DNA of 64,000 bases from Calycina herbarum. Lineage: Eukaryota; Ascomycota; Leotiomycetes; Helotiales; Pezizellaceae. Positions 49,843 through 62,229 of this stretch are shown here, piece after piece. A model generated the notes under the pieces. That model was not told where the DNA came from. It saw only the letters and a program-made list of their open reading frames with translations, and did not search any database. The stretch is taken from contig LLEY01000114.1 in the NCBI GenBank assembly GCA_001414485.1, forward strand, positions 1 to 64,000. The letters are read 5' to 3'. The translations under genes were made by a program, and so were the position numbers. Position 1 is the stretch's first letter, and each line of letters opens with the position of its first letter.

Positions 49843-50932
49843 ATGTCTTTTTCTTCATTCACGAGTACGACTACAACGACACTTACCGACCAATCATCTA
49901 TTTACAATTATAACCGTGGATCGATCACCTCGATATTCAAACCTCCAGCTTATTGTTTGTCAACATATACCTATTTTGCAAGCCCAACTATGTATGTTGG
50001 CCACCATGACGGCGACTACTTTGACAAATCTTGTTACCCCGAGGTTAATAACCCCGCTATGGGACCCATAGAGAAAAATGCAAATTGGAACCTATACTAC
50101 TGTGTGTTTACATACCCAAAAAGCATCCATGTCTTTCAAAGCTAATAATTTACAGATAGCCCAGCTGTCTCATGTCCATTAGGATATACTACAGCATCGA
50201 CCTACCGCAGCACCTTTGGGGGGTTTGGCGGTGCATTTCTTAGCCTGGGCTCTAGCACTACAGCAGCTTTATGCTGTCCAACGTGAATCCCCAAAAACAC
50301 GACACTTGAAAGGTTTCTCTAACAGAAATAGGGGGTTTGACGCTGGTGCTCTAGGACATGAATGCACATCCACAATACCGACATCCACAACTAAAGCGTA
50401 TCCATTCTTCAGTGCATCGAGAGAACCAATAAACAGCAATTGGAAGTCCCCCAAATTATACACTACAACTCAACCAGGCTACTCGTCTTACATCTTCTTT
50501 GGAGATGGAATTCCAATTTGGTATCAACAAAGGGACCAAGTTGCCTTCTCAGTAGCACTTAGCACTTCCACCTCCAGCACAACCCCAACGGCAAGCACAA
50601 CGGCACCTTCTGCAATACCAACACTACCTATCCCAACTCCAATCTCAACATCTGCGAACACATCACCCACTTCTCCGTCATCCAGGGGGTTGTCAACCGG
50701 CGCAAAAGCGGGAGTAGGTATTGGTATCTCTGTGTTTGCTATCGCGATCGGGTTCGCAGCTGTCTTCTTCTTCTTAAGGCTTCGGAAGAGGAGAGCGAAC
50801 GATGCTTCTTGGAATAAAGGGGGGTTGGGTCATGCACATGAGGTCGATGGCAATGGGTCCCAGGTTCATGAGGTGGGAAACAATGGGTTCTTGGAGGATC
50901 AACCTGTTTTTGTAGATAGGGGGAGGGGGTGA
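49843..50932 (+). CDS. single-pass, Ser/Thr-rich cell-surface protein with Cys-rich ectodomain
   Basis: Three exons (49843-50101, 50156-50282, 50326-50932) join in phase to 330 residues. A Cys-containing ectodomain with SPAVSCPLGYTTASTY, ALCCP and GHECTSTI resembles a group of fungal surface proteins with a CCPSG/ecto-Cys pattern. A Thr/Ser/Pro-rich stalk follows (about 215-265). Then comes one membrane helix (AGVGIGISVFAIAIGFAAVF) stopped by RLRKRR, and a short cytosolic tail. The overall plan is Wsc/Mid2-like, which in yeasts senses wall stress, but no WSC domain is present. The N-terminus is Ser/Thr-rich and shows no clear signal peptide, so a further upstream exon is possible. Confidence 0.7.
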
Positions 50933-51955
50933 GGGTGGGAAGTTGTGATGGGTAGATGTGGGTGTGGGTGGGGGAAGGGAAGGAGAGGGATTATGATTAA
51001 TGATTTGAATGGACTGGAATGTATAAGAGTATGATATATATATATGGACTTGGGCTCTTGTTGGGTTGGGTAAAGCTTATGTTGTGGTATTCCATCTTGG
51101 CTTGGTTGGTATTTCGATGCTTTGGCGAGGTTTGCTAACTTCGTTTCAGTTCTTTAATACCACCACAAGTTATTTCATACTTACTTGATTCTTTCCAATG
51201 ATTTAAATAAGCGTGCTTGTTTATGCTTAGTATCCCTCAAAGACTCTAATAAATACAAAGTAAACTATAGAGCCAGGTCGAAGAAAGTGATAATGCGGAG
51301 ACGCACTCGCTTAAACACTACAGCACCACTCCCATTACCACTCTGATTTTCCTACATCAAACATCTCTCTGCTTCATCCTAAAGGCGAAAAAGTGAATAT
51401 ATGGCTTTGGAGCCTACTCTTCGCCAATTTGCCAAGCACAAAAGCATTCATTCCCCTCTTACGCTTGTTGGCGCTGGTGCCCTGTTTCTAATATACTACA
51501 GCGCATTTTTCACGATTTGTATGAGGGGGAAGACACTAGATAACATTTTGACTGCTTGAGATATACCCGTTATACTGACCAATGTGTGGAAATCGAACTT
51601 AGACGGTCGGAGATATCATTCGAGAAATTTGAGAGAATGAAACACAAGATTTATTGCTTCTTCTAGCCTTTTTAAATTGTCCGCGTGGCGTTCAAGTACC
51701 AAGTGGACACCAAGTGGAGGAAAGTGTAGATTTTACATGGCGCGAAATACCCAAAAATGCCTTGCCACCTTGAGAAATATGAACTAACTTTTGGGAAAGC
51801 CTTGAAATGACAGTTGGGGAAACTTTAGCGAATCAAGTTCTTCTCCTGTTACAGCCCATCCCAATATTTGCCTAGTTACCACCAAGTGTTTCTAACGTCT
51901 GGTCTTTCGTTGATGAGTGCTCTTGCCTTTCCCTTCTCGTTCTTTCCTCCTTTTT
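50933..51955. other. spacer between convergent transcripts
   Basis: G-rich just after the surface-protein stop (GGGTGTGGGTGGGGG near 50960), then AT-rich. No gene seen. Confidence 0.5.
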
Positions 51956-54900
51956 CTATCTTCCCCCGCCCTCCTTGCCTGTACTTCCACTGGCACAAAG
52001 CCGAGGGCGAATATTTTCGCAATATGGTCTTTCAGTATGCTGGATAAGGTACTCGTAGTCCCTTTCATCGATCAGATTTTTCTGTCGTAGAAAGTCTAGG
52101 ACATAGAAGTCTGGTTGTGGGTGGTTGGTTGGTGGATCATTTACGTCAAGGCTTCTCCTCTCCCAAAAGTGTTCTCCGATATGTAGCATTCGTGTTCTAA
52201 ATTCGTTATATCACCGCCATTAAGCCTGTTTCCCAAAGCCACCCAGTTAGTTTGCTTCTTTCAGAAGGAGTAAAAAAAAGGGTTTTCTGACTCCCAAAAC
52301 GACCAAAATAGGGTAAATGCTAGAATTTGACTTACCTGGAGCTATCAAATTCAACATTGCAGAATCTACAAACAAGATAATGTTTGATGGAGTGGGAAGC
52401 AGATTCGAAAGTTGACACAGACCCAAACCCAGCGGAGTCTTCCTTGTCGCTGTGTTCAATAGCGTCTCTTGGTATCGCAAAAAGTGCTACATCTTCTAAA
52501 TGGTGGCATATATGTCCCATAAAGTTCGTAGTGCCCGGTATCTTCATACAAAATGGACATTTTTGATTTGCTAGATTACGTCGTATTTGCTTGAACTCTG
52601 TAAGTCTATCGAGAGTGAGATCACAAGAATCTGGGTGGACTGTTGATATGTGGGATTCAATCGCATCTCGTGATGCTTCGGCATGGTCGCATTGTTTGCA
52701 TTCCCAAACCTCCATATTTTGATGTTCCATAAGGTGAGATTTAAATTCATTCCGAGATGTGAATTGAATGGAGTCTACATCGCATTCCCTGACAATACAA
52801 GTGTATGGTCGAATATCTGAAAAAATGTGTCTTCTAGAAGTCTATTAGCGAAAATATATGGGCCGGCAGGCGAAAACATACGCGGACTGCTTTCTATCTA
52901 AAACGTCTTTCGCGGGACGTTTGCATATGCAACAGGAACTTTGTTCTGGATTTCGTGTTTGAATTGACATGTCTAGAAGCCTCATTGTGCTGATTTTTGT
53001 AGACATGTTGGAGTTTACAGACCCGTCCGACTGCGCGTATTGCTTTGAAACCGACGTGATCATTACCTCATTTCCGTTTCTTGAGTTTGTATCCTTTGAA
53101 GACCCAAGAGCAGAATCATGAAATTTTGACTCTTCTGACTCTTCTTCAAGCCCAGCATCTTGCAAAGACCTGATTAGCTTAAACCTTCGCCAATTGAAGC
53201 CACCAATCCTCTCCACGAACTCAATTTCTGCTTTTGGAAAGACGTCTCTCATCGCTCTGGAATAACTCAGTTCCGGGCCTTGATTACTGAAAACCCCAAG
53301 ATCGTTTTTGTATTGCTGAAGGGCTACAAGGTTATCTAGTAGGTTTCGGCGTGAACCAACCGATCCGTTATATGTTCTGGTTTGATACCCCATTAACTCT
53401 CTCATAATACATGGTAGTTGTGTAATCTTAGAACTATCCTCTGGGAGTAAAACGGAGAGAAAGCATAGAACTTCCTCCATAATCTCATACTTCAAAAGAT
53501 CAGATACGTCGTAAAACCCTTGTACTGCTTTCTTCAAACGAGACTAGCTGTCGAAGTGTGTTGTCGGCTGTTGTAGCCTTCGGCTCAGTTTACAAAGACG
53601 AAGTGCCGCCCTTGTACCGATATCGACAGGTGTTTTAGAGGACTCAAGAACCGCGATCAATATATTCGTTGCTTCTGTGTAACGACTTTGTCCAAGTAGA
53701 GCGTCGGATATGGCGAGCAAAAAATACGTTTCTTTGGAATTGTTGATTGAAGCTGATGTTATCTTGTTTCTATCATCGAAAATGAAAAGTTCAGTTCTTG
53801 CGATTCGTCTTCCCGTTGTTTCTCCCAAATCTTCTTGTCATGTTGCATTACAGCAGTTGATAAATGCAGCTCCGACCAGTAATAGTTCTTGGGAGCTGGG
53901 TCCGTAAACGCCCTCCACACTTTCGATGATTTCAGAGAGCAAAGTGACTGCTGTTTGGAAAGATGATATTTTCATCTCCCAAAACGCAAACAATACCTTC
54001 ACTTCAAAAGGAATATCCTCTAGTTTTGTCTTCGGTATGCTTGGAACAGTATCTTTTTTGGCAATCGCCTGTGCAAGTAGTTCCATAGTCGAAGGCTCCT
54101 GGAAAGAGATTGGTTTCCAACCCCATTCATGTTGCAAGAAATCGTTTCTCAGATTCTCGCTGAGATTTATTAGTGTCGCGAGAGAAAGTCCGATAGTGGC
54201 ATTGGATCGTTTACTCCCATGCTGGTTTATTTGCTGGAGAGCACGAATGGTAGTGGATGGTTGCCCAATTGTTCCGGTGAGAGTCTGTGCAACTTGATTC
54301 AGAACCTGGAGGTACTTGAATTCCTCATGAAGCGCGATGTTTTCTTTCTCAATCATATTTTCGAGTTCGACTACGGCAAGTCCCTCTGAGATAAGGTCCA
54401 AAATGCCTTCGGGGGTTGCAGACTTCAATCGTGTATAGACTGGGATGAGAAGTTTCAAAAGAGATATTTGGTAATGTGTAATTTTTTCTCTGTGCCTAAA
54501 AGTAATTAATTGGTGCTTTCATTCATTTGCGAGAAACAATCTTACCTGGCATTTTGCAAAAGATAAAGCTCGATGTCTTCCATTGTGAGCACTGCCAAAA
54601 ACGGTACGCATGTCGATTGGACAACTTCCCAAATCTGATCTTCAATTTCATCCCACAATATTTCACACCATGGTTCCGGCAAGGCGAAGATGACCACGTT
54701 TAAAATCATAAATTGAACGTCTTTAAGCGTGGCGGGGTCGTGATTGCAGTTCGTAGACCCTCTCAACTCATCGGTAATGATGTATGAGGCTGACCAGGGC
54801 GGGACTTCGAAGTTGTATCCTAATACACTTCTTCGAGATTCGATCGAGAACAAAACATTTGATAGCTCTTCAAACCCAAGAGGTAATACAGTTTTGGTAC

Positions 54901-55741
54901 GGTCTTTTTGTTTCATTTCTCCAACGTCATTCCATTGAAAAGTGGATTTTTCGGATGCCCGTATGAGCAGAACATTTGGTATGACATCGCAATTGAAAAA
55001 TGCTAGAAATTCGGACGGATCGATTTTCCACGGCCTAACAAGATTAGAATGAAGGTCCAATTTGAAATTGTTTAGAGTAAAACATACGGGCTCCACCATC
55101 GCCCAGAGAGAATCATCAGTCCAGATTCTAGAATCTCCCTAATAGTCCTCTTCTTGCGCTCGATTATCTCAAGCGATTTCGTAGTGTTCATTGGGCCAAG
55201 CTCCCCCATATTTGCTGCATAATCGACTGAACTAAGCTCTTTCCAAGCTTCGCTAGAGACAGATACTGATTAACAATTTTACGAAGAAATTCGCGACCCT
55301 CTGGTTCTGGTTGAGGGTCCAAATCTCCGAGTTTTTTCAAGGCAATATCCAACGCTTTTTCCACAGCAGCAAGCGTTCTGATGTCGTTTGATTCATTTTT
55401 TGGAGTGTTGTCGTATGCATCGAGCTATGAGGAGGTTGTTAGCTAGGACGACCGAGATCCCCGAGTTCGGAAATCTACCAACCTGGTTGCCGATAGCTGT
55501 TACTAGCTTAATGACCGCAGCTCCAGGTGCCAGACCCTCTAATAGAGAGACAAACATGGCCAAAGCTTGCCGGTTCTCTAACTTTATCTTTTCGACGACT
55601 GAGCACCGAGTTACAAGTTCCTATTCATGCCTACGGTTAAAAATTTGTTTCCCAAGTCAAGCATGCAGGCAACTTAAAATAGCCCACCGAAGCGGCAATC
55701 TATCGAATCATCACGAGGTGTAGCGCAGCCTTGTTAGAAAA
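51956..55741 (-). pseudogene. helical-repeat / C2H2 zinc-finger protein, broken by in-frame stops
   Basis: Four exons from the ATG at 55099 (55099-54546, 54495-52882, 52833-52336, 52196-51956) fit together exactly in phase, 969 codons. Exon 2 contains TGA at 53838-53840 and TAG at 53544-53546 within continuous protein-like sequence (NCCNAT*QEDL and HFDS*SRLKK). Domains: an N-terminal region of unknown type; helical, TPR-like repeats (SDALLGQSRYTEATNILIAVLES); then fungal-type zinc fingers DIRPYTC...H, WECKQC...H-STVH, CPFC...H-CHH and CRFCNVEF...HIGEHF. Upstream to 55741 further helical coding is visible (QALAMFVSLLEGLAPGAAV; DIRTLAAVEKALDIALKKL), with more in-frame stops at about 55139 (TAG) and 55160 (TGA). 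All fit transition mutations of Trp or Gln/Arg codons. I call it a recent pseudogene. Confidence 0.75.
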
Positions 55742-55817
55742 ATAAAAATATATACTTCTAATCCTCGTAACCTGAACCCTATATTACCAAGCCTGAATTA
55801 AATTTTAGTAACTACGT

Positions 55818-58800
55818 ATGGCAAGAGTTGCCTTGAAGACAGTACGTGTAACTGGAATGCCGCTCCAGACTGAACCGGATGACTTTCTTCGCTTTGCAAC
55901 AAGGCTTAGCGGGTCGGCTGTCAGGGGAACTTTCCAGTCATCTCGGCCTCACTCTCAATTAAAGACAACTTTTGCGATTCAAAACGAAAACCAAATTGGT
56001 ACAATTACGTTCCGGTCCGAAAAAGAAAAGGAAGACGCTTTGAAGGATCGAAACAGCGGATGGCATCTCGATGATAACTTTCATGGGATCACTGTTTTGT
56101 CCTCTCCGATTGAGCGCGATCTGGAGTATGTTATGGCCACCATCTTCTATCGAGATTTGCCTTTCTAACAGTCGCTTCTAATCAGCACATGTGTACTTCA
56201 TGGGTTGAATGGAAATGCCATTCAAATCTGGACTTCCAAAGAAAATGAAGCTTTGTGGCTTCGTGATCTCTTGCCAACGACAATGCCCTTCGAGAAGGCT
56301 AGAATAATGACCTTTGGGTATAGTTCACAATCACGTGACAGAGCGAATGAGTCTGGGATGAGCGAGTGGGTACATCACTTACTTGAATCCGTGAGCAGTG
56401 TAAGATGTTCGGCCAAAGTAAGTAGTACTCGTCTGATTCAAGTTATCATGCACCATGTGGTATAGGTATACGTGGCGGAGATCAGTATTTGATTTCCTAT
56501 TATGCAAACAATCTTGGAGAGTGGCAAAGTCCAAATGCTGATTATTCGAGGCCAATACGTATAATATCTTATATTGTGCGAAGTAGTTTAGAATTAGCAA
56601 TTCTCTGAGAGAATCTAGTACAATGTTTATACTGACCGTCACGAATGGCTACACCCACCTGATGTAAGATCTCATCCACTGACGAAAACAGGAGAAGCAA
56701 CGACCCATTTTGTTGATCTGCCACTCTATGGGGGGTATAGTGGCATGTCAGTTAGGTTGTAGCTATTCATATCTAAGATTATTGGTGCTAATGAACCTGC
56801 AATATATAGGCAATGGTTCGTCTAAATCAGTATGGTGGCAGGCCAGAGTACCAAGGTATTCGGATAGACTACCTCCGCTCATTTTCCAAGTTGTGGGGTG
56901 TGCGTTCGGAAGTTGTCAACATTCTCAAGTCTTTTAATCCCCAAACAACAGAAGGTCAAGAAGATTTTGCCAACTTGAAATCCAAGCCACCATTCGAAGC
57001 ATTTTACGAGACGCACGGCACAAAGATCGGTATATTCCATCGACAGGTATTCTCCTACTTCCATTTAAACGGTCTAAGTCTGATTTTGGTGCTAGATTGT
57101 CACACGTCAATCTGCAAGCTTAAATGGCGTGGTCGCCAAACCACTAAGGGGAACTGATCATAATACAATTTGCAAATATACCAATAAATTTGGTGTTTTT
57201 GAGATTGTAGCAGAGAAACTCCGGGAATTGAAACGGCGAATTGAAGACAACAAAACGTGTTTAAGTTATCCTTCGGATGTATTTCATAACTCCATCCTTT
57301 TTTGACTTAGCTGACTCTTCGATTCAGAAAGTTTACTCAGCGCCACCTAATGCATTGAATATCTACAACCCCCAAGACAAAAATTTCTTCATAGGACAAG
57401 GTCTAAATAAACGCAACAACTTCAAAGGAAGGGAATCGGAACTTGATTCATTGCATCAATTGGTGAATTCGAACGGAGAAGGAGATCCAAAGTCTGTTTT
57501 TATCTCCGGAATTGGAGGAATGGGGTATGTTGCCAATGTCTCGCTGACCATTCATTTTTTCTAACGAGTCATCCAGCAAAACGGCAACTCTACTGGAATT
57601 TGCACAGCGGCAAAGGGATGAAAGAGATATTTTCTTCGTACATGCAAGGAATGGGGATTCTTCTTCCTTGCACAATGCATACTACCACATCGCAAGACTT
57701 GTTGGTCCAGATTATCTACCCAAAGGCCACATCGGACGAGATATACAAGGAATTTGGAGTAACGAAAGCCAAGAAGATAAAGTCGGGAGACTCAAGATAT
57801 GGCTCGAGGAGTCAGAAAACGATCAGACGCTTCTTCTTCTTGATGACTTGGATGGACTTCGATCCACAGAGCTCAGAGATTCGGCACTCCCAGGTGAGGC
57901 CAAGAATATCTTGCTCACAACTCGAAACCCAATATTTCGAGGAGCAAATATCAGCTCAATTCATACATTACGAATGCCCGCAATGCCTTCGGCGGATATC
58001 ATTGAAATCATGGAGAGTGCAAGGGATACTGAGAGCCCTGAGTACAGCAGTGACGCAGACCTCCATAACGAGGAGACCTTGCTTTCAATTGCTGGAGCTG
58101 TTTCTGGGCACCCACTAGCTGCGACAATTGCTATGAAGTATATAGTGCGTATTGGTTCACTTGTCGACGACACTTCTGCTGGTCGAGATTTTGTGGCGAT
58201 GTTTGAAAGCCCCGACTTGAAGTCAAGAAGACATTTCCTGGACTATCGCCCTGATGATACTCCTTCAATTCTAGAAACTTTTCTCATATCCAAAAACCGA
58301 TTGGCTGATGACCAAGGTCCAGCATGCTTATGGATTTTCTCAGTATGATAGAAACAGGGGACCCGGAAGTAGACTACCAAGACTCCTTTTTCAGCAATAC
58401 TTCCGACGTGGATCCTACAGCGTATATAGATCATGAGCTGCTTCAGACAGGAAAATATGAGATGTTGGGTCTTTTTGGTGAAATCCAATCTGCTTCTTTC
58501 GTGGAACGAGTTCAAACCTCGAGGCCTTTCCACTTTAGCCCATTGTGGCTAGAGTGCTCCCGTCATATAATGGAAACCGAAGGCCGCGTACGAGTGATTA
58601 CCCAGGTTCTCAAACGATGCTTTACAGTTCTCGGAGAGGCAGCTGATAGCGATGAAAATATCGCACAAGAGACTTTTCACAAATTTGTTCCTCATCTCCG
58701 GCACTGTTTGAGAATTTGCAAGTCATTCAAGATACGGGCTTCGCATTTAAACTTGTCTCCTCAAATTATCTCATTTGTTGAATCGGGAGACCAAAAACTG

Positions 58801-58845
58801 GTTTCGATAGACTCTGTCATTCGGGCCTTCAGAGCTTTGAGATGA
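55818..58845 (+). pseudogene. NLR-like (STAND) protein: RRM-like N-terminus, alpha/beta hydrolase, NB-ARC; frameshifted
   Basis: Fungal NLRs are signal-sensing NTPases, some acting in heterokaryon incompatibility. Exon 1 (55818-56125) encodes a small domain with KTVRVTGMPLQTEPDDFLRF. Exon 2 from 56186 begins a DUF676-like hydrolase (VLHGLNGNAIQIWTS, ARIMTFGYSS). Its nucleophile elbow CHSMGG is at about 56710, and a piece at 57096 reads IVTRQSASLNGVVAKPL. The NB-ARC P-loop GIGGMGKTA is formed by splicing 57524 to 57577; Walker B is LLLLDDLDGL, and GHPLA follows. At about 58317 the frame must shift by one base to continue into MDFLSMIETGDPEVDY and the C-terminus ending at 58845. Splicing near 56.75 and 57.3 kb also does not close in phase. 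No LRR/TPR/ankyrin repeats follow. Probably non-functional. Confidence 0.75.
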
Positions 58846-59679
58846 ACAGGTTTTGAGATAAGAGTATGGGTGGAAATACACTCCAACATGTTCTCCACTG
58901 AGTGAAAAGCATTTGGAGTTGGTGGAGGCGTTTGGGGTAAGGCTGAGAAATGAAGGAATTTTGGGATGGGCAGAACCATTTTGTTTGTACTATTCTCGAT
59001 GTGACTAAAACCTCGTTTCTATTCAAATACATCTATACTTCAGCCGGAACGGACAGAATCTCGTTTCGGCTCGATTATCACTGGTGAAATTATCCTTTAG
59101 CCTGTCACTGTTGAAACCGTTTTCCATCCAGCAAAGTGCAAAGTAGGGAATTCAATTCAAAAGAAGCCGTTCAATCATAAAAACTTGAGTTTGAAGGGAA
59201 GTTTAATACCAAAATGAAAATGCCAAAAAACTAGAACAAGCATATTTATCACGTGATCCAACCCTTTTCTAGTATCAAATTGTCTTTAAGTATAAATCAA
59301 TAAGAAATCGTGATTCAATTCTATAAATGAAGGAAAAACTTAATATTAGCTAGAAAAACTTATAGTGCAAGTAGAGTGAGAAAAGAAACGGATAACATAC
59401 TATAGTACTGACCTTCTGATTTTCTTCCCCACGGACGACAAAGGAAGCTAGCGTAACCAGAAGCTGTGGAATTTTTGGCAGAACACTATCGTAAGCGTGC
59501 AACTTCTTCCCTTGTTTCCTAATTGTTGAGAGTTGATCTGGTGATTCGTCCTTATAACATTTGGTCTGGTCTTGAATAACACTGTGCTGTGCTGATCATT
59601 CATCTTGTATATAGCTTTGGGAAGTTGGGTGTACTGATAATCGATCAATACGAGAGGTTCATCAAGTATTCTCTGGTTT
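58846..59679. other. spacer, no gene
   Basis: AT-rich 3' flank between a plus-strand and a minus-strand unit (convergent). Short frames only. Confidence 0.5.
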
Positions 59680-61847
59680 TTATATCATTGAGCCCTCCAA
59701 TCCCGATAGCATACTATCCCAATCAAAACTGCCGACTTCAACACCTTGCTCAAAGCTCTGTGCCAGTTCATTGAAGTATGCAGAAAGATCTTCCCCACTC
59801 TCCTGTCTCTCATACACGAGATCCATACTGCTCCCCTCGTTGCTTCCCAACATACTCGTTGGGGTGATGGGAGGTAGTAATTCCACCGCCGGCTGAACAG
59901 GTTTACATACCTTATGTGTCCTGACAACACACATCAACGACTCCAAGAACCTCCCCGCAGTCTCCGACTCATGTCTGGCCTGTTCCAAAATCCGAATCGC
60001 ATTCATAATATCCCCGCTCAATTTATCGCGCTGCGTCGAGGATTTGTTATGGTTGATGTCCATGAGGAGAACCACGACACTTGCCATGAAAACCATAGAC
60101 AAGAGCCCAAGAAATTTGTAGCGGTTCGCGGTCAAAAGTCCCGAGTTACTTAGCAGGGTTTCGGTTTTGATGACTTGTTGTGCGGAATGTAGACAGAGAT
60201 CGCGAGATGCAGCATAGGCTGGATTGTTGAGTCCGCGACCGAAGTAGGGGAAATGAAGTCTGCATCGTTGTGACCAGGTTAAAGAGTGAAGACAGAAGCC
60301 CTGGTGAACAATTCCTATAGCACGTAATGGGCTCATTTGATAAGTAGCTTCGAGTTCGGTGGTGTTCATTGAGAAAAATGGTGGGATATCATTGATGAAC
60401 AGTTGCAGTTCCGTGTCGATGTCCATGATAGCGTCATGGCTCAAGCCACCAGCTTGTGACATGATTACAGGATTGCGGTCTACCAAGCTGCGCATAATTT
60501 CGGCGATACGAATTCGCTGCAGTGAGTAAGACGTCGTGGTCGGCCATGGAAATGGCTTCTCATCTCGAGACATTCCATCCACCAGGTCTTCGTCGTTGAG
60601 ATTCAACGGTTTCTTTACCGCCATCTGCCGTGGATGACAGTGATATACGCCCCGTACAGCAGCATCGAACCTGGTTGGGGCTTGCCTACAGAGCTATCAG
60701 TTGACATATCTTCCATTCAAGGGGAAACATACCAATCAGAAGCAACAAGATACCACCATAACCTTCTTCCAATCTCTGTTCGTGCCAAATTTGCAGAATC
60801 TGCATGCGAGGGATGATCTAAAACATGGAGCCCCGCATCTCTCGCAAGCAAGACTGCCATATTAAACAACGCCTTGAATCTCCTCGAATAGCCACTCATA
60901 TTCAGTACAACAAATGCAGCAATACTGATACCCTGTATACCTTCCATAGAGACACCCACGGTACGATGCGTAATGTCTAGAACATCCTCGAGAGCCTTCA
61001 CCCACAACTGCACCTGCGCATTAGCTTCTGTACATGAAGATAAAAGCCCTCGATCGCAGTCAGGGTGTGTCCATGAATTGGTAGCGGATGCGAATATTCC
61101 AAGGAAAAGAAAGATGAGGCCGCCACCGGATTGATTGACTGAGCCTGGGACGCTAAGACAGGCGTACCCTCTGGAAAGCAGGTCGGGAAGAGAGGGGGTG
61201 TGAACGAAGTGGTGGACATGGTCGATGTCTTGGATGTACTTATCCAGAAGTATTTGAGCCTCTGAGTATTGGGGCAGCCATATACATCTCACTGGCTGGA
61301 ATGATGTGGTAGAACGATTGATATACGCTGGCGCGTTTGTAATTTGCGAAATTGGACAGAACTTGAAGACCACTTTGTTTGATAGTACCACAGCCAGTTG
61401 TGGTGATTTCTGCGGATTGTCAAAACTGGCCCCAGATGAACACGTCAGATAACCTACGAGCAGTTCATCATTACTGTAGATACTCTCCAAGTATGCAATG
61501 TCGTTTTCCAGGGTTTCATTTTCGGGAGACTCGGTCAAATTGTGCCTCTGCTGAAGAGGAGTTTCAGGGCTTTGATGATGCGGCTTCACAGTCCCATCCT
61601 GACACAATGTCTGGCTCTTGACCAACCGTTCCAAATTGCGGATCCGCTCGAGTAGCTCCGACTCAGAAGCACTGTTCGAAGTATTTTCAGATGGAGGCCG
61701 AACGACATTGTCTAATTCGCAAGTCACGCCCCGAGAGACGCAGTTTGAACATGGTGATTCCCTGTTACAGCGGAGTTTCCGGGATCGACATAAGCGACAG
61801 GATACCGGCCGTTGGCGGGGAACGCGATTTCGCTGATCTTTGGGCAT
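59680..61847 (-). CDS. Zn2Cys6 transcription factor with fungal-specific TF domain
   Basis: Two exons (61847-60733 and 60685-59680) join in phase across a 47-nt GTATGT...GTAG intron, 706 residues. The binuclear zinc cluster is Cys17, 20, 27, 33, 36 and 43 (CX2CX6CX5CX2CX6C) with the basic CRSRKLRC core. A coiled-coil linker follows (ELLERIRNLERLV). The middle homology/fungal TF domain contains LARDAGLHVLD, RRLWWYLVASDW and, across the splice, GVYHCHPRQM. The C-terminal activation-type segment is acidic. It is divergent from the MFS gene with 382 bp between starts, which suggests local control of that transporter. The small molecule is unknown. Confidence 0.95.
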
Positions 61848-61996
61848 TTTGACAAATTTTCCATGGGATTTCCATGGAATTTTGGAAAGAAAGGTGTAAT
61901 AAGGATGGATAGAAAGTTTGGGAGATTAATTTTAACGCTAATGTAGGCTGTAAAGTATCTGATTTGTCAGATTGGTGAGCCCGAAATATCCGCCGC

Positions 61997-62016
61997 GGAC
62001 TTTCCGCGGAAAGTCC
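61997..62016. promoter_or_regulatory. 20-bp perfect palindrome with CCGCGG core, candidate Zn2Cys6 operator
   Basis: GGACTTTCCGCGGAAAGTCC reads the same on both strands. A second CCGCGG lies just upstream at 61993-61998. Zn2Cys6 dimers typically bind paired CGG triplets, and here CCG/CGG are abutted. It sits about 150 bp from the regulator start and about 214 bp from the transporter start. Confidence 0.65.
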
Positions 62017-62229
62017 CTCGCTTATTTCCAAGGGGAGGGAACAACATTAACCTCCAGATGTGATATGAAATCCGCTTACAGAATCCGATCGGCCATTTGA
62101 TTCATATTCCTCTCGTTCCTTTATATTGCTCGACATCTCCCTCACGTATTCTTTAGCCTCAAATCACTTTCTTGTCGTAATTCGCTACCGATTGCCACAG
62201 TTTCTGCAACCAGCTGAATTGACTTGATC

